From positions 186,001 through 250,000 of the forward strand of contig NZ_LKET01000021.1 of NCBI RefSeq assembly GCF_001317355.1: DNA of 64,000 nt, written 5' to 3'. The DNA comes from Oxobacter pfennigii. GTDB lineage: Bacteria; Bacillota; Clostridia; Clostridiales; Oxobacteraceae. This document shows positions 54,530-63,855 of the stretch, piece after piece. Below the pieces are notes generated by a model, which searched no databases, was not told where the DNA came from, and worked only from the letters and a program-made list of their open reading frames with translations. Made by a program: the position numbers and the translations under genes. Each line of letters begins with the position of its first letter. The first letter of the stretch is position 1.

Positions 54530-55228
54530 ATGTATACAAAATATGATACGGAAATTGCAGATATTATTGAGTGGGATATAAAAAGCTGGAGCCCCTCATT
54601 GGATTTCTGGACAAAGGAGAGCTCCAGGGATTTTTCATGTGCCAATGCCTTAGAAATAGGCAGCAGAAACGGAGGCCTGTCCTTATGGCTTGCAAAACAG
54701 GGCTGCCGTGTTGTATGCAGCGATGTAAACGGCCCTACTGAAAAAGCAAGGGAGCTTCATGCAAAATACAGGCTCAATGACTTAATAGAGTACTCCAATA
54801 TTGATGCCACCAGCATACCCTATGAAGATGATTATTTTGATATTATAGTATTTAAATCGGTTTTGGGAGGCATCGGCTACAACGATAATAAAGAAGCGCA
54901 AATAAAAGCTGTAAAGGAGATATACAGGGTTTTAAAACCAGGAGGCGAGTTATTTTTTGCAGAGAATTTAACAGCTTCACCCTTTCATAAAGTGCTAAGA
55001 GATAAATTCGTCAGGTGGGGCTCTACCTGGAGATATGTATCCATTGATGAAATCAAGGAGTTTTTAGGAGGATTTTCTCATTCCAAATATCTGACTACGG
55101 GTTTTTTGGCGGCCTTAGGCAGAAGCGAAGGACAGAGAGGGATTTTAAGCACATTGGACAGGATTTTTCTTAATAAAATAGTACCGGATAAATGGAAATA
55201 CATAATAATAGGGGTTGCGAAAAAGTAA
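54530..55228 (+). CDS. SAM-dependent methyltransferase
   Basis: The 232-residue protein has a class I methyltransferase domain: ALEIGSRNGGLSLWLAKQG (motif I), VVCSDVNGP (motif II), YFDIIVFKSVLGGI and YRVLKPGGELFFAEN. AGGGAG lies about 10 bases before this ATG; a GTG at 54470 would add 20 residues but has no ribosome-binding site. The substrate is unknown, and it lies after the terminator of the leu region. Confidence 0.78.
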   Translation: MYTKYDTEIADIIEWDIKSWSPSLDFWTKESSRDFSCANALEIGSRNGGLSLWLAKQGCRVVCSDVNGPTEKARELHAKYRLNDLIEYSNIDATSIPYEDDYFDIIVFKSVLGGIGYNDNKEAQIKAVKEIYRVLKPGGELFFAENLTASPFHKVLRDKFVRWGSTWRYVSIDEIKEFLGGFSHSKYLTTGFLAALGRSEGQRGILSTLDRIFLNKIVPDKWKYIIIGVAKK

Positions 55229-55341
55229 AATTTAACTGGTATAATTGAAATAGAGTATTTTTAAATAGAAAAAAGGCTTCGGAACATAGGTTTATGCATG
55301 TACGTCTTTCTTATGGAAAATTCGACTTTGGAGGGAAACAA

Positions 55342-56247
55342 ATGAAAAGTAAAAAAAATATTAAAAACATGTTGATTGCTTCAATAGCTGCGGTTTTTAT
55401 GCTGACCGGATGCAATAATATAGGGTATATCAACATGTCCCAAAATGCCAAGGACGTGATGAATCAGGATGTACAGCAAAAAGCAATATACAATGTGAAG
55501 GATGAACAGTCACAGATAAGCAAAGGAACGGTTTCAGCTCCTGTAAAAATATCCTATAAGACTTATACGCAGTCCATCAAAGATGAAATAGACGAAAGCC
55601 TGTTACTGGAATATAAAATAATCCGCCCTGAAATAAGCAATCCTGATAATGACGACAATATCATGGCTATAAATAAGTACTATAAAAAGCAAACTGATGA
55701 TTTTATCAACAGCATTATTACTGAGGAATTAGAAATTGCCAAGTCGGATAGGGAATCTGCCAGGGTCAATGGGTATACTTATCGGCCTTATTCCTATGGT
55801 ATAAATATTGAAATTTGCTATAACGGCAATAATTTGCTTTCGGTATTAAGCAAGGAGTACCGGTATACCGGCGGTGCCCACCCCATGTCCATATGGCATT
55901 CTGCTACATTTGATTTGAAAACCGGTAAAAAGCTGTCGCTGTCCGATATTTTCGGGGTCAGCAAAGAAGAAGCTCTTGAAAAAGTTTACGAGACAGTGCT
56001 TTCAAAAATTGAAAAGGCAAAGGGAACAGAGGAGTTTTTTTATTTTGAAAATTATAAAGAAGATATATATAAATATTATTCGGAAGATGATTTTATACTT
56101 ACAGGAGATGGAATAACATTTTATTACCAGCTATATGCCATAGCACCATATGCTGCCGGTTTCCCTATATTTAATCTCCCACTTTCCCAAGCAGGTCCTC
56201 TGGCTATAGACATACCTCCATTACCGTCAAAGAAAATTGAGAATTAA
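55342..56247 (+). CDS. Lipoprotein with RsiV/PdaC-like DUF3298 domain
   Basis: The 301-residue protein has a lipobox (FMLTGC, Cys24) and a DUF4163/DUF3298 region. The typical segment YRYTGGAHPMSIWHSATFDL is followed by GKKLSLSDIFG and near the end a FPIFNLPL segment. In RsiV this fold binds lysozyme and in PdaC it accompanies a deacetylase; no catalytic domain is present here. The start at 55342 follows GGAGGG. It is followed by a cation transporter gene on the same strand. Confidence 0.82.
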   Translation: MKSKKNIKNMLIASIAAVFMLTGCNNIGYINMSQNAKDVMNQDVQQKAIYNVKDEQSQISKGTVSAPVKISYKTYTQSIKDEIDESLLLEYKIIRPEISNPDNDDNIMAINKYYKKQTDDFINSIITEELEIAKSDRESARVNGYTYRPYSYGINIEICYNGNNLLSVLSKEYRYTGGAHPMSIWHSATFDLKTGKKLSLSDIFGVSKEEALEKVYETVLSKIEKAKGTEEFFYFENYKEDIYKYYSEDDFILTGDGITFYYQLYAIAPYAAGFPIFNLPLSQAGPLAIDIPPLPSKKIEN

Positions 56248-56294
56248 ATGTTATATAGAAATGATAAATTATTATTTAAAGAGGAAATATCAGC

Positions 56295-57485
56295 ATGCTG
56301 ACACAAATGATTATTAAAAAATTTGTAAATGATCATGAGAATACCCAGGATAAAAAAGTAAGGGAAGCTTTTGGTGTTGTAAGCAGTGTCACGGGTATGG
56401 CAGTTAATTTTATACTTTTTCTAATAGGTTTTATTATAGGCCTTTCCATAAACAGTATTGCAGTTATTGCAAATTCCTTTAACAGCTTATCAGATGCCAC
56501 TTCATCCATAATTATCTTAGCTGGGTTCAAGCTCTCAAACAGGGTTGCAGACAGGGAGCATCCCTTCGGATATGGGCGTATTGAATACCTTTCTGCATTA
56601 ATAGTTGCGGCACTCATCCTCATGATGGGATTTGAGTTTATAAAAAGCTCATTTTCAAGAATTATAAATCCCATGCCCATGGAGTTTGATTTTGTTTCAT
56701 TCATCATAATAATTGCAGCCATACCTCTTAAATTTTGGCTGAGCAATTTTAATAAATCCATTGGCAGAAAAATTGATTCTAAGGCTCTATTGGCCGCAGG
56801 TGCTGATTCATTCAACGATATGCTTATTTTAGCCTGTATTATCTTTTCTCTTATTATGTCTAATTTTTTTAATATAAATATTGACGGATATGTGGGTATG
56901 GCTGTAGCCTTATTGATTATATGGGCGGGCATTTCCATAATGAAAGAGACCTTAGGGCCTATTTTAGGCCAGCCGCCGGATGCAGCACTTGTCCAAGAGC
57001 TTAAAAGATTGGCCTTGTCCTACGAAAATATAAAGGGGGTTCATGATATCATAGTACATAATTACGGACCGGGAAGGTCCATGGCATCATTTCACGCGGA
57101 GGTCCCGAACAATGTGGATATTATGGCCCTTCATGAAGATATAGACAGGGCGGAAAAGGAAATTTCAGAGAAGCTCAATATCTTTGTGGTTATACATATG
57201 GATCCCATTTGTATGGATTGTGAAACCACCATAAAAGCAATGGAAGAAGTTGCAGGCATTATAAGAAAAATTCCAGATGTAAGCTCCTTTCACGATTTTA
57301 GAGTAGTTGGAGACGGGGAATTTAAAAGCCTGATATTTGATATAGTAATACCTTTTAATAAAAAAGAGCCAAAAAATATAGAAAACAGTTTAAAGGATGA
57401 AATAGCCCATGAAGTTAATAAAATCCACCCTAAGTACGATATCATTATAACCGTAGACAGAGACTATACGGCAGCAGAAATATAA
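56295..57485 (+). CDS. Cation diffusion facilitator (CDF) family transporter
   Basis: The 396-residue protein has about six membrane helices and a C-terminal cytoplasmic metal-binding domain. Signature: NSFNSLSDATSSIIIL with Asp ligands, HPFGYGRIEYLSAL, and AAGADSFNDMLIL in helix 5. Members export Zn2+, Mn2+ or Fe2+ against protons. The C-terminal part carries an extra domain region (residues about 300-396), longer than in minimal CDFs. AGAGGA precedes the ATG. Confidence 0.9.
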   Translation: MLTQMIIKKFVNDHENTQDKKVREAFGVVSSVTGMAVNFILFLIGFIIGLSINSIAVIANSFNSLSDATSSIIILAGFKLSNRVADREHPFGYGRIEYLSALIVAALILMMGFEFIKSSFSRIINPMPMEFDFVSFIIIIAAIPLKFWLSNFNKSIGRKIDSKALLAAGADSFNDMLILACIIFSLIMSNFFNINIDGYVGMAVALLIIWAGISIMKETLGPILGQPPDAALVQELKRLALSYENIKGVHDIIVHNYGPGRSMASFHAEVPNNVDIMALHEDIDRAEKEISEKLNIFVVIHMDPICMDCETTIKAMEEVAGIIRKIPDVSSFHDFRVVGDGEFKSLIFDIVIPFNKKEPKNIENSLKDEIAHEVNKIHPKYDIIITVDRDYTAAEI

Positions 57486-57495
57486 ATATTGAATA

Positions 57496-57957
57496 TCATT
57501 TTGAATATCTGTTGGCAATTGAAGAGGCAGCATAAGAGTGAGGCTTTGTGTTGCATTTGAATCCGCAGGAAGTAATCCATCCTACAATTTCCGGTATAAG
57601 CTTTGAGGTAGGCCCATCGTCACCGGCGTCAACATGGATGCTTATATCGCATTCCAGGTCTTCCTTCTCCAGACTTCCAGATAGCTTTTCGGCCATTTCC
57701 AGGCTGAGGCTGGTTTCGTAGAATATTTTCTGGCGCATATTTGAAATCTTTTTGACTCGTTTTATATCGTAAAAGAATATCCCGCCGCCGCCGATTTTCC
57801 AGACAGCAACAACTATAACGACCTTAGTGATATCGAAATTTTGAGAATCGGTGCCCACGGCTATTTTGTACTGGTGCCATTTTTCTTTGGAGACATAGTC
57901 TTTAATGATGTGGCACATCTTTTCAAATGATACATCGCCATAAGTTATACTACGCAT
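57496..57957 (-). CDS. YkuK/DUF458 RNase H-like protein
   Basis: The 153-residue protein has the DUF458 pattern: IAVGTDSQNFDITKVVIVVAVW, with the Asp of an RNase H-like core, IHVDAGDDGPTSKLIPEIVGWI, and the C-terminal KPHSYAASSIAN. A role in sporulation or nucleic acid handling is suspected, but no reaction is proven. GAGGGG precedes the ATG. Confidence 0.85.
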   Translation of the reverse strand: MRSITYGDVSFEKMCHIIKDYVSKEKWHQYKIAVGTDSQNFDITKVVIVVAVWKIGGGGIFFYDIKRVKKISNMRQKIFYETSLSLEMAEKLSGSLEKEDLECDISIHVDAGDDGPTSKLIPEIVGWITSCGFKCNTKPHSYAASSIANRYSK

Positions 57958-58315
57958 GCAAACCCCTCTTTTCTTTTAATGTTATGCCCTTACCGAGTTA
58001 TTAACAATAAGTAGAAACAATTGTTTATGATACGTTTTGTAACTTTTTTAAGAGCAGGTGAATCTTAAATTGTACATTATACAATTTAGTGTGGCTCTGT
58101 ATATTTTTTCGGTATTTTTGAATTTTTGTAAAGGTTAATAGCTTGTAATACTATTCTTATTATATATCATATTAAAAGAAATATATTAATGCATTGTTAA
58201 TTTGTAAAAAAAATTGTAATAAAATGACGTATTGTTTTTTACAAATTCATGTCAATGCCCTTATGTTAAAAAGCTGTGTATGACTATATTAATCAATACG
58301 CAGCCTTTTTGAAAA
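57958..58315. other. Intergenic region
   Basis: AT-rich, with no gene. A hairpin AAATTGTACATTATACAATTT lies at about 58067-58088, and the terminator of the ATP-cone gene at 58268-58310 closes the region. Confidence 0.5.
58268..58310 (-). terminator. Terminator of the ATP-cone protein gene
   Basis: The stem AAAAAGCTGTGTA / TACGCAGCCTTTTT (with one GU-type pair) lies just after the stop codon of the minus-strand gene. Confidence 0.72.
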
Positions 58316-58597
58316 TTATTTATCTTTATAAAAATTTGTTTCGTGTTCTTTATAATTAGTGGCAACAGCAGTAAAGCCAAACTCAATAAGCTTATCAAGT
58401 ACAATTTCCAATATGTCTTTGGTGGGAAGTTCTTTTCTGTTCTCTTTACGTATACATTCATCTATAGCCTTTGATAAATTATTGATATCGGCTCCTGTTA
58501 AGGGCTGTCCTATCTCGTCCGATGCCTTCTGCACCGTAAGTTTTATCTTATTTATGTCAAATTCCTGAAGGCGCCCATCTCTTTTAATAACTTTCAT
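58316..58597 (-). CDS. Stand-alone ATP-cone domain protein
   Basis: The 93-residue protein consists of only an ATP-cone domain: KVIKRDGRLQEFDINKIKLTVQKA, then ILEIVLDKLIEFGF. This nucleotide-sensing fold is normally an N-terminal part of class III or class I ribonucleotide reductases or of NrdR. It lacks the zinc ribbon of NrdR and a catalytic domain. GGAGG precedes the ATG. It might regulate deoxynucleotide metabolism in trans. Confidence 0.82.
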   Translation of the reverse strand: MKVIKRDGRLQEFDINKIKLTVQKASDEIGQPLTGADINNLSKAIDECIRKENRKELPTKDILEIVLDKLIEFGFTAVATNYKEHETNFYKDK

Positions 58598-58676
58598 TTT
58601 TAATTCCTCCCATGTTTAAAATTGAGGTTGATATGGCATGGTCTTTTAATAAAGAAAACATATTGTATAGGATTTT

Positions 58677-59708
58677 TTATCGAGACATTAAGTTTTTTAG
58701 ATCGTCAATGAAAGACAGAACTGCCTTTTCCTCAGTAGCCCAGGATGTAACAAGGCGTATTGCGGTGGTATTATCATCAATCTTAGCCCATGTATTAAAA
58801 GCATATTTTTTCTCCAGTTCTTTAATTAAACAATCAGGCAGAACTGGAAAAAGCTGATTTGAAGGAGAGCAGGTAAGGAAAGTAAAGCCTGCTTTTTCTA
58901 TACCGCCCCTCAATATGTCAGCCATTGAATTTGCATGTTTGGCGAGGGAGAAAAATAAATCGTCCTTGAAAAGCTCCTTAAACTGTATTCCAAGCAATCT
59001 TCCCTTGGCAAGAAGGGCACCCTTTTGCTTTATGTGGTATCTGAAATCCTCCTTTAGGTCAGAGTTTACAATGACCAACACTTCTCCTAAAAGAGCCCCG
59101 TTTTTGGTACCGCCTATGTAAAAGGCATCCACTAAAGCTTTAATGTCGTTTAATTTAAGATCATTTTCATAGGAGCATAATGCAGAGCCTAAACGTGCGC
59201 CATCCATAAATAATATCAGGTTGTGATCTCTGCAAAAAGTGCTTAATTCGTAAAGCTCTTTCTTGCTATAGATTGTTCCGACCTCTGTTGAATTTGATAT
59301 ATAAACCAATTTGGGCTTAACCATATGTTCATCTGTATGTACATCTAAGACACTTTTTATATGTGAGGGGTTTAATTTTCCATCACTTACATCAACGGTT
59401 ATCACTTTGTGTCCCGTAGCTTCTATAGCCCCTGTTTCATGGACGGCAATATGGCCGCTAGAAGCTGTTATGGCCGCCTCATGAGGCCTTAAAAAAGCTG
59501 AAATGGCAATCAAATTTACTTGGGTTCCGCCGGAAATAAGATGTATTTGAACATCATCTGAGCCAATGTGATTTTTAATATTTTCTATGGCTTCAAGTGT
59601 ATAAATATCTTCTCCATATCCTTCCGTCTGAATTAGGTTAGTATTTACCAAAGCCTCCAGAATTCTCGGATGAGCTCCTTCGCTGTAGTCATTTCTGAAA
59701 CTGTACAA
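58677..59708 (-). CDS. Low-specificity L-threonine aldolase (PLP-dependent)
   Basis: The 343-residue fold-type I PLP enzyme cleaves threonine or allo-threonine to glycine and acetaldehyde. Features: FRNDYSEGAHPRILEAL at the N-terminus, SGGTQVNLIAISAF, HIAVHETGAIE, LFMDGARLGSAL with the Asp that holds the PLP nitrogen, and GGTKNGALLGE with the Schiff-base Lys. The start is TTG, chosen because AAGGAGG lies 9 bases upstream. It follows the TetR-type gene by about 30 bases and may be in its operon. Confidence 0.9.
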   Translation of the reverse strand: MYSFRNDYSEGAHPRILEALVNTNLIQTEGYGEDIYTLEAIENIKNHIGSDDVQIHLISGGTQVNLIAISAFLRPHEAAITASSGHIAVHETGAIEATGHKVITVDVSDGKLNPSHIKSVLDVHTDEHMVKPKLVYISNSTEVGTIYSKKELYELSTFCRDHNLILFMDGARLGSALCSYENDLKLNDIKALVDAFYIGGTKNGALLGEVLVIVNSDLKEDFRYHIKQKGALLAKGRLLGIQFKELFKDDLFFSLAKHANSMADILRGGIEKAGFTFLTCSPSNQLFPVLPDCLIKELEKKYAFNTWAKIDDNTTAIRLVTSWATEEKAVLSFIDDLKNLMSR

Positions 59709-59737
59709 TTTTAAAATCCTCCTTTGTAAATTTTAAT

Positions 59738-60409
59738 TTACACTAAAAATTTTATTGAGCTGTAATCCAAAGAACTTGTAAGGTTCATGGATTTTAAAAT
59801 AATACTGTCAATGAGATTCTGATCAATTTTAAACATTCTGGGAATAAACCCTTCCAGTAAATTGACCACATCATCCACAGGGAGTATAATTTTTTTTTCA
59901 AAATAATTCAAGAAGAATTCTCTGCGTGCTCCTGCATTTAAAAGTACTATGCTTTGAAATTCCTCTTCAGTTATCAGCACATTGAATTCCTCCAGGTATT
60001 TTCTGAGCTTCGGGATGACTATACCGCTGTTGAATCTGTAATTTGATTTTTCATAAAGGACTTCGTAGTAAAACCTGGAGTTTTTTTCATTTTCTAAAAT
60101 TACTTTATAAAAAATCCTGGAATTCAGAAGGTGCCTTAAAAAGTAATTATCCTGCGGTACATTAAGATTGCTTTCAACAAGGTCATTAATCTGCTTGTAG
60201 AACTGGACATGTATTTCCCTTACTAAATTATCCTTGGTTTTAAAATGATAAGTAAAAACACCCATAGGAACATCTATCAATTCAAAAATGCTGGCTATGG
60301 TGGTTTTAAGATAGCCCTGTTCACTAAACTGTTGTTTCGCAGCAGAAAGTATAATTTCCTTTGTATTGCAGCTGCTTGATGAATAATTGGCATACTCTTT
60401 ATTTTTCAT
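59738..60409 (-). CDS. TetR-family transcriptional regulator
   Basis: The 223-residue protein has a TetR helix-turn-helix (ILSAAKQQFSEQGYLKTTIASIFELIDVPMGVFTYHFKTKDNL, split across residues 15-60) and a divergent C-terminal domain. The start at 60409 is preferred over one four codons earlier because of spacing from GGAATGTGG. It probably controls the threonine aldolase gene or itself. Confidence 0.85.
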   Translation of the reverse strand: MKNKEYANYSSSSCNTKEIILSAAKQQFSEQGYLKTTIASIFELIDVPMGVFTYHFKTKDNLVREIHVQFYKQINDLVESNLNVPQDNYFLRHLLNSRIFYKVILENEKNSRFYYEVLYEKSNYRFNSGIVIPKLRKYLEEFNVLITEEEFQSIVLLNAGARREFFLNYFEKKIILPVDDVVNLLEGFIPRMFKIDQNLIDSIILKSMNLTSSLDYSSIKFLV

Positions 60410-60661
60410 AGTATTCCACATTCCTTACAATAAAGTTTTATTAATGACTGCAAATGCTTATTATATAAATAATATCAACACTTTCTAAATACTGTCAAAT
60501 AATAAATTATATTAAATTTATTATAATAATATTGACAATATTTACCTATGGGGATATACTTACAATAAATTGAAATATTTTTATTATAAAGATTGAACTA
60601 AAATGTACAATTCAGTTTTTTTCGTATATATTTAAGAGTCACCATTACAATTACCTCAAAT

Positions 60662-60709
60662 AAAAACAAGTGCGGATAGCTCCTTTAAAAGCTATCCGTA
60701 CTTGTTTTT
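60662..60709. terminator. Orphan terminator
   Basis: An almost perfect 19-bp stem (AAAAACAAGTGCGGATAGC / GCTATCCGTACTTGTTTTT) with a 10-base loop and T-runs on both strands. No coding gene ends near it on the plus strand; an unrecognised short RNA may. Confidence 0.75.
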
Positions 60710-60769
60710 ATTGCCTTGAGGCTTAATTTATAACAATTAATAGCATTAATATAATTTATTATTAATTTA

Positions 60770-60798
60770 TTGACATTATTTGTACTATTTAGTATATT
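60770..60798 (+). promoter_or_regulatory. Promoter of the MFS-methyltransferase operon
   Basis: TTGACA (60770-60775) and TATATT (60793-60798) are 17 bases apart. It lies 357 bases before the start codon, which implies a long leader. Confidence 0.65.
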
Positions 60799-61154
60799 AG
60801 TAACAAAAGAAACTTAGTTTATTAAAATACAATATTACATATCAAACATTCATGCAAAAGATTACAAACTATTGAACTCACATCAACAGCATATCGTCAC
60901 GCTAAAACACAAAGGATTAATAAAAATTTCATATTGGATGGCAATGACGGCATTATTATGCCGGCCTTTATAATTATTCCTTTGAAAGGAGGTGTATAGA
61001 CACATTTTATATGTACATGCCTTTTGGCGTGCTGGATTACCTATACAAATGAAATTCTTCTTTCATGAACACGAGAATATACATAAGATAAAAGGTTAAA
61101 AAGATGTACTTTGCGATGTATTGATAAGTTTATTCTAAAAGGAGGAATAAAAAT

Positions 61155-62444
61155 ATGGCATCTCCGGATGTAAAACCTGCAAATGCAAGTACAGAGGAAC
61201 TGCCAATCAGTTGGTACAGTTGGGTAGTAGCTGTCCTGTGTCTTTTATCCTATGCCGTTTCCTTTGTTTCAAGAAATGTATGGTCAACGGCACTGCCTGT
61301 TGCGGCACCTTCATTAGGCTTAAGCATGACGGCAGCAGGAGGGCTTATGACAGCCTTTTATATCGGTTACGTTGTATCCAATTTTGTAACCGGCCCATTT
61401 ATAGACAAGTTCGGACCCAGAAAAGTGCTGGCAGCAGCATCATTGGTTACAGGATTGTTTACTCTTTTAATTCCTTTGTTTCCAAATTACGCAATGATAT
61501 TTTTACTGCGTATAGGGGCAGGAATAGGGAGCGGGCCTTTATTTGCAGGCGGTGTAAAATTCCAGCTTGCATGGTTTCCTAAAAAGGCAAGAGCCACAGC
61601 CATGGGACTTGTTATGACAGGACCTAGCGTAGGCGGTGCTTTTGCCAGCGGCATATTAGCACCGGTAATCCGTACTGCAGGCTGGCAGACAGCTTTTACC
61701 TACGGTGGTATTATATGTCTCGTTGTTGCTGTTCTTACCTTCTTATTTGCAAAGGAAAGAGGAGCAGCTCTTGTAACTAAAAAACCGGCAGCATCTACCA
61801 GCGATGCTCCCGCACCTAAAAAACAAGGTCTCTCTGCTGCAAAAGACGTTATATTAAATCGTTCCTTCCTTATAGGTACCATCGCATGCTTTTTATCAAT
61901 AGGTGCCGGACAGGGATTTACAACGTGGATTTTAGTTTATTTAAGCCAAGGACGCGGATTCGACCTGGTGGCTGCAGGAAGCATAGTTGCAGCATCTCAG
62001 GTGGTTCAGATGGCAGGCCCTACTTTATCGGGAATTGTTTCCGACTTCTTAAAGCGCCGTAAACCTGTTTGCTATATAGGTTCGGTGGGAATAGCTGCTG
62101 TTATGATATCACTGGCTGTTTTCAGTGATACAGGTATACTTTGGGGAGTCATGCTTTTTAGGGGACTTATAGGTTCTTTTATGGGTAACAACCTGAACAC
62201 CCTGCAGGCAGAATCAGCAGCCGGACCTCATGCGGGAACTGCCATGGGCTTCTATAACGGGGTTGCACAGCTAGGTTCGGTAATATTCCCCTTGGGTTTG
62301 GGAATTGTACTGGATTTGACCGGCAATAATTACTTTATCGTCTGGATGACAATTGCTGCAACTTATCTCTTATGCGGTATTCTCATTTCCTTCATGACGG
62401 AGAAAAAGGCAGAAGTTGCTCAACCTAAATCGGTTACAGCTTAA
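61155..62444 (+). CDS. MFS transporter
   Basis: The 429-residue protein has about 12 membrane helices in two halves joined by a cytoplasmic loop rich in Ala and Lys (residues about 205-230). The motif DKFGPRKVLAAASLV follows helix 2, and MTGPSVGGAFASGIL and LQAESAAGPHAGTAMGF appear in later helices. It resembles organic-anion or sugar-acid porters. AAGGAGG precedes the ATG. It is followed within 30 bases by a UroD-like methyltransferase and a corrinoid gene, so it probably imports their methylated substrate. Confidence 0.85.
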   Translation: MASPDVKPANASTEELPISWYSWVVAVLCLLSYAVSFVSRNVWSTALPVAAPSLGLSMTAAGGLMTAFYIGYVVSNFVTGPFIDKFGPRKVLAAASLVTGLFTLLIPLFPNYAMIFLLRIGAGIGSGPLFAGGVKFQLAWFPKKARATAMGLVMTGPSVGGAFASGILAPVIRTAGWQTAFTYGGIICLVVAVLTFLFAKERGAALVTKKPAASTSDAPAPKKQGLSAAKDVILNRSFLIGTIACFLSIGAGQGFTTWILVYLSQGRGFDLVAAGSIVAASQVVQMAGPTLSGIVSDFLKRRKPVCYIGSVGIAAVMISLAVFSDTGILWGVMLFRGLIGSFMGNNLNTLQAESAAGPHAGTAMGFYNGVAQLGSVIFPLGLGIVLDLTGNNYFIVWMTIAATYLLCGILISFMTEKKAEVAQPKSVTA

Positions 62445-62470
62445 AAGATTAAAATATAGGAGGATTATAA

Positions 62471-63838
62471 ATGTCTGAAGATGTTAAGAAATTATACAAT
62501 GAAAGATTAGGCCGTTATACTGCGGCTATAGCCTTGGAACCTACAGACAGAGTACCCCTTGCATTTAACAGCAATTATTTTGCGGAAAAGGATTCAGGCT
62601 ATACATACCAGCAGATTATGTATGACCCGCAGATATGGGCACAGCTTGAAGTGGATTTTGCAAAAAAACATCCTGAGCTGGATACAGTAAGGACAAACAT
62701 TCAGTTTTCACCTAACTATGACGTAGTAAACACAAAGCTATACAAGGTGCCGGGACGTGATATAGATCCCAATTCACTGCAGCAGTTTGTTGAAGGCGAG
62801 TATATGAAGGCTGATGAATACAGAATGTTTATTGATGACCCCATTGGCTTTAGAATGGATCGTTATTTCCCCAGAGTTTTAGGAGAGTATAAGGACAGGG
62901 GCTCCACCCGCTCTTACATGGCTTTCCTTAAATCAGGATTCCTCCAGGGAATTGCAGCTGGATTGACTCGCGAAAGAGAAGGAAGGCTTCAAAATGAGGT
63001 TGGTATGCCGGTGCCAGTAAGAGGAGGCTTTACCGCACCCTTTGACGTTCTTTCGGATAATTTCCGCGGGCTTAACGGAATAATGAGGGATATGTTCAGG
63101 CAGCCTGACGATGTACTTGAAGCCTGCGAAGCTATTTTAAAGGACCAGCTTGCAAGAGCCGTATCATCGGCTGACCCTAAAAAGCAGCTGCCCATATTCA
63201 TAGCAACCCATAAGCCATGCTTTATGTCTCCAAAACAGTTTGATAAATTCTACTGGCCAACCTTCTACAAAGGCGTAATGACCTTAATAGAAGCAGGATG
63301 GAAGTTCAGAATATTCCTCGAAGGCAACTGGGAGCCTCATTGGCATCATATGGCCGAGTTCCCCAAAGGCACAGTGCTTTGCGATGTAGACAATGAAGCT
63401 GATATATTCAAAGCTAAGGAAACTTTCGGTCACAAGCAGTGCATAACCGGAGGAATTCCAACCCATATGCTGATTTTAGGAACTCCTGAAGAAATAAAGG
63501 CAAGGGTTAAGCTTCTCTGTGAGACAGTAGGCAAGGACGGCGGTTGGATACCTCAGGGCGGCGGACATATACCTCAGGATACAAAACCCGAAAACTTCAG
63601 GGCATTAATTGATGCAGTCATTGAATACGGAAAATATTCAGATGGCCCTGCACCCGAGCCTAAGGTGGGAACTCCAGGAACAAACGGCGTTGAATTCCCG
63701 GCACCCGGAATAGTTACGCCATGGGATGTCATAAAGGCTGAAAACGATTGGATAATCCCCGGTGATGAAGAGCTCATCAAGCATTGGTGGGAAAGGCTTG
63801 ATAGAATGGCATATAGCTGGGTTATGACCCGGTCATAA
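62471..63838 (+). CDS. UroD-like methyltransferase (candidate O-demethylase-type methyltransferase I)
   Basis: The 455-residue protein belongs to the longer UroD-like group together with the 36894 product. It has FLEGNWEPHWHHMAEFPKG with one Glu of a possible E-x14-E-x20-H zinc motif, and FGHKQCITGG with His at about the expected distance; the second Glu is Lys here. Length agrees with substrate-demethylating methyltransferase I of ether-cleaving systems, though the family evidence is incomplete. The C-terminal extension (residues about 385-455) is missing in the 36894 protein. AGGAGG precedes the ATG. Its operon also holds an MFS transporter and a corrinoid protein. Confidence 0.8.
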   Translation: MSEDVKKLYNERLGRYTAAIALEPTDRVPLAFNSNYFAEKDSGYTYQQIMYDPQIWAQLEVDFAKKHPELDTVRTNIQFSPNYDVVNTKLYKVPGRDIDPNSLQQFVEGEYMKADEYRMFIDDPIGFRMDRYFPRVLGEYKDRGSTRSYMAFLKSGFLQGIAAGLTREREGRLQNEVGMPVPVRGGFTAPFDVLSDNFRGLNGIMRDMFRQPDDVLEACEAILKDQLARAVSSADPKKQLPIFIATHKPCFMSPKQFDKFYWPTFYKGVMTLIEAGWKFRIFLEGNWEPHWHHMAEFPKGTVLCDVDNEADIFKAKETFGHKQCITGGIPTHMLILGTPEEIKARVKLLCETVGKDGGWIPQGGGHIPQDTKPENFRALIDAVIEYGKYSDGPAPEPKVGTPGTNGVEFPAPGIVTPWDVIKAENDWIIPGDEELIKHWWERLDRMAYSWVMTRS

Positions 63839-63855
63839 GAAGGAGGAGAAAGAAT

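Larger units (their letters stand above)
60410..61154. other. Long intergenic region with an orphan terminator, a promoter and a 350-base leader
   Basis: No gene of credible length is present in 745 bases. It contains a terminator hairpin at 60662-60709 with no gene before it, a promoter at 60770-60798, and then about 350 bases of untranslated leader up to the MFS gene, including a hairpin region CGGCATTATTATGCCGGCC near 60950-60965. The leader does not match the cobalamin aptamer or any riboswitch I know. Confidence 0.5.

Noticed and set aside
61011-61052. Possible 13-residue leader peptide (MYMPFGVLDYLYK) before the MFS gene
   Set aside because: The nearest GGAGG is about 18 bases away and there is no run of a single regulatory codon.
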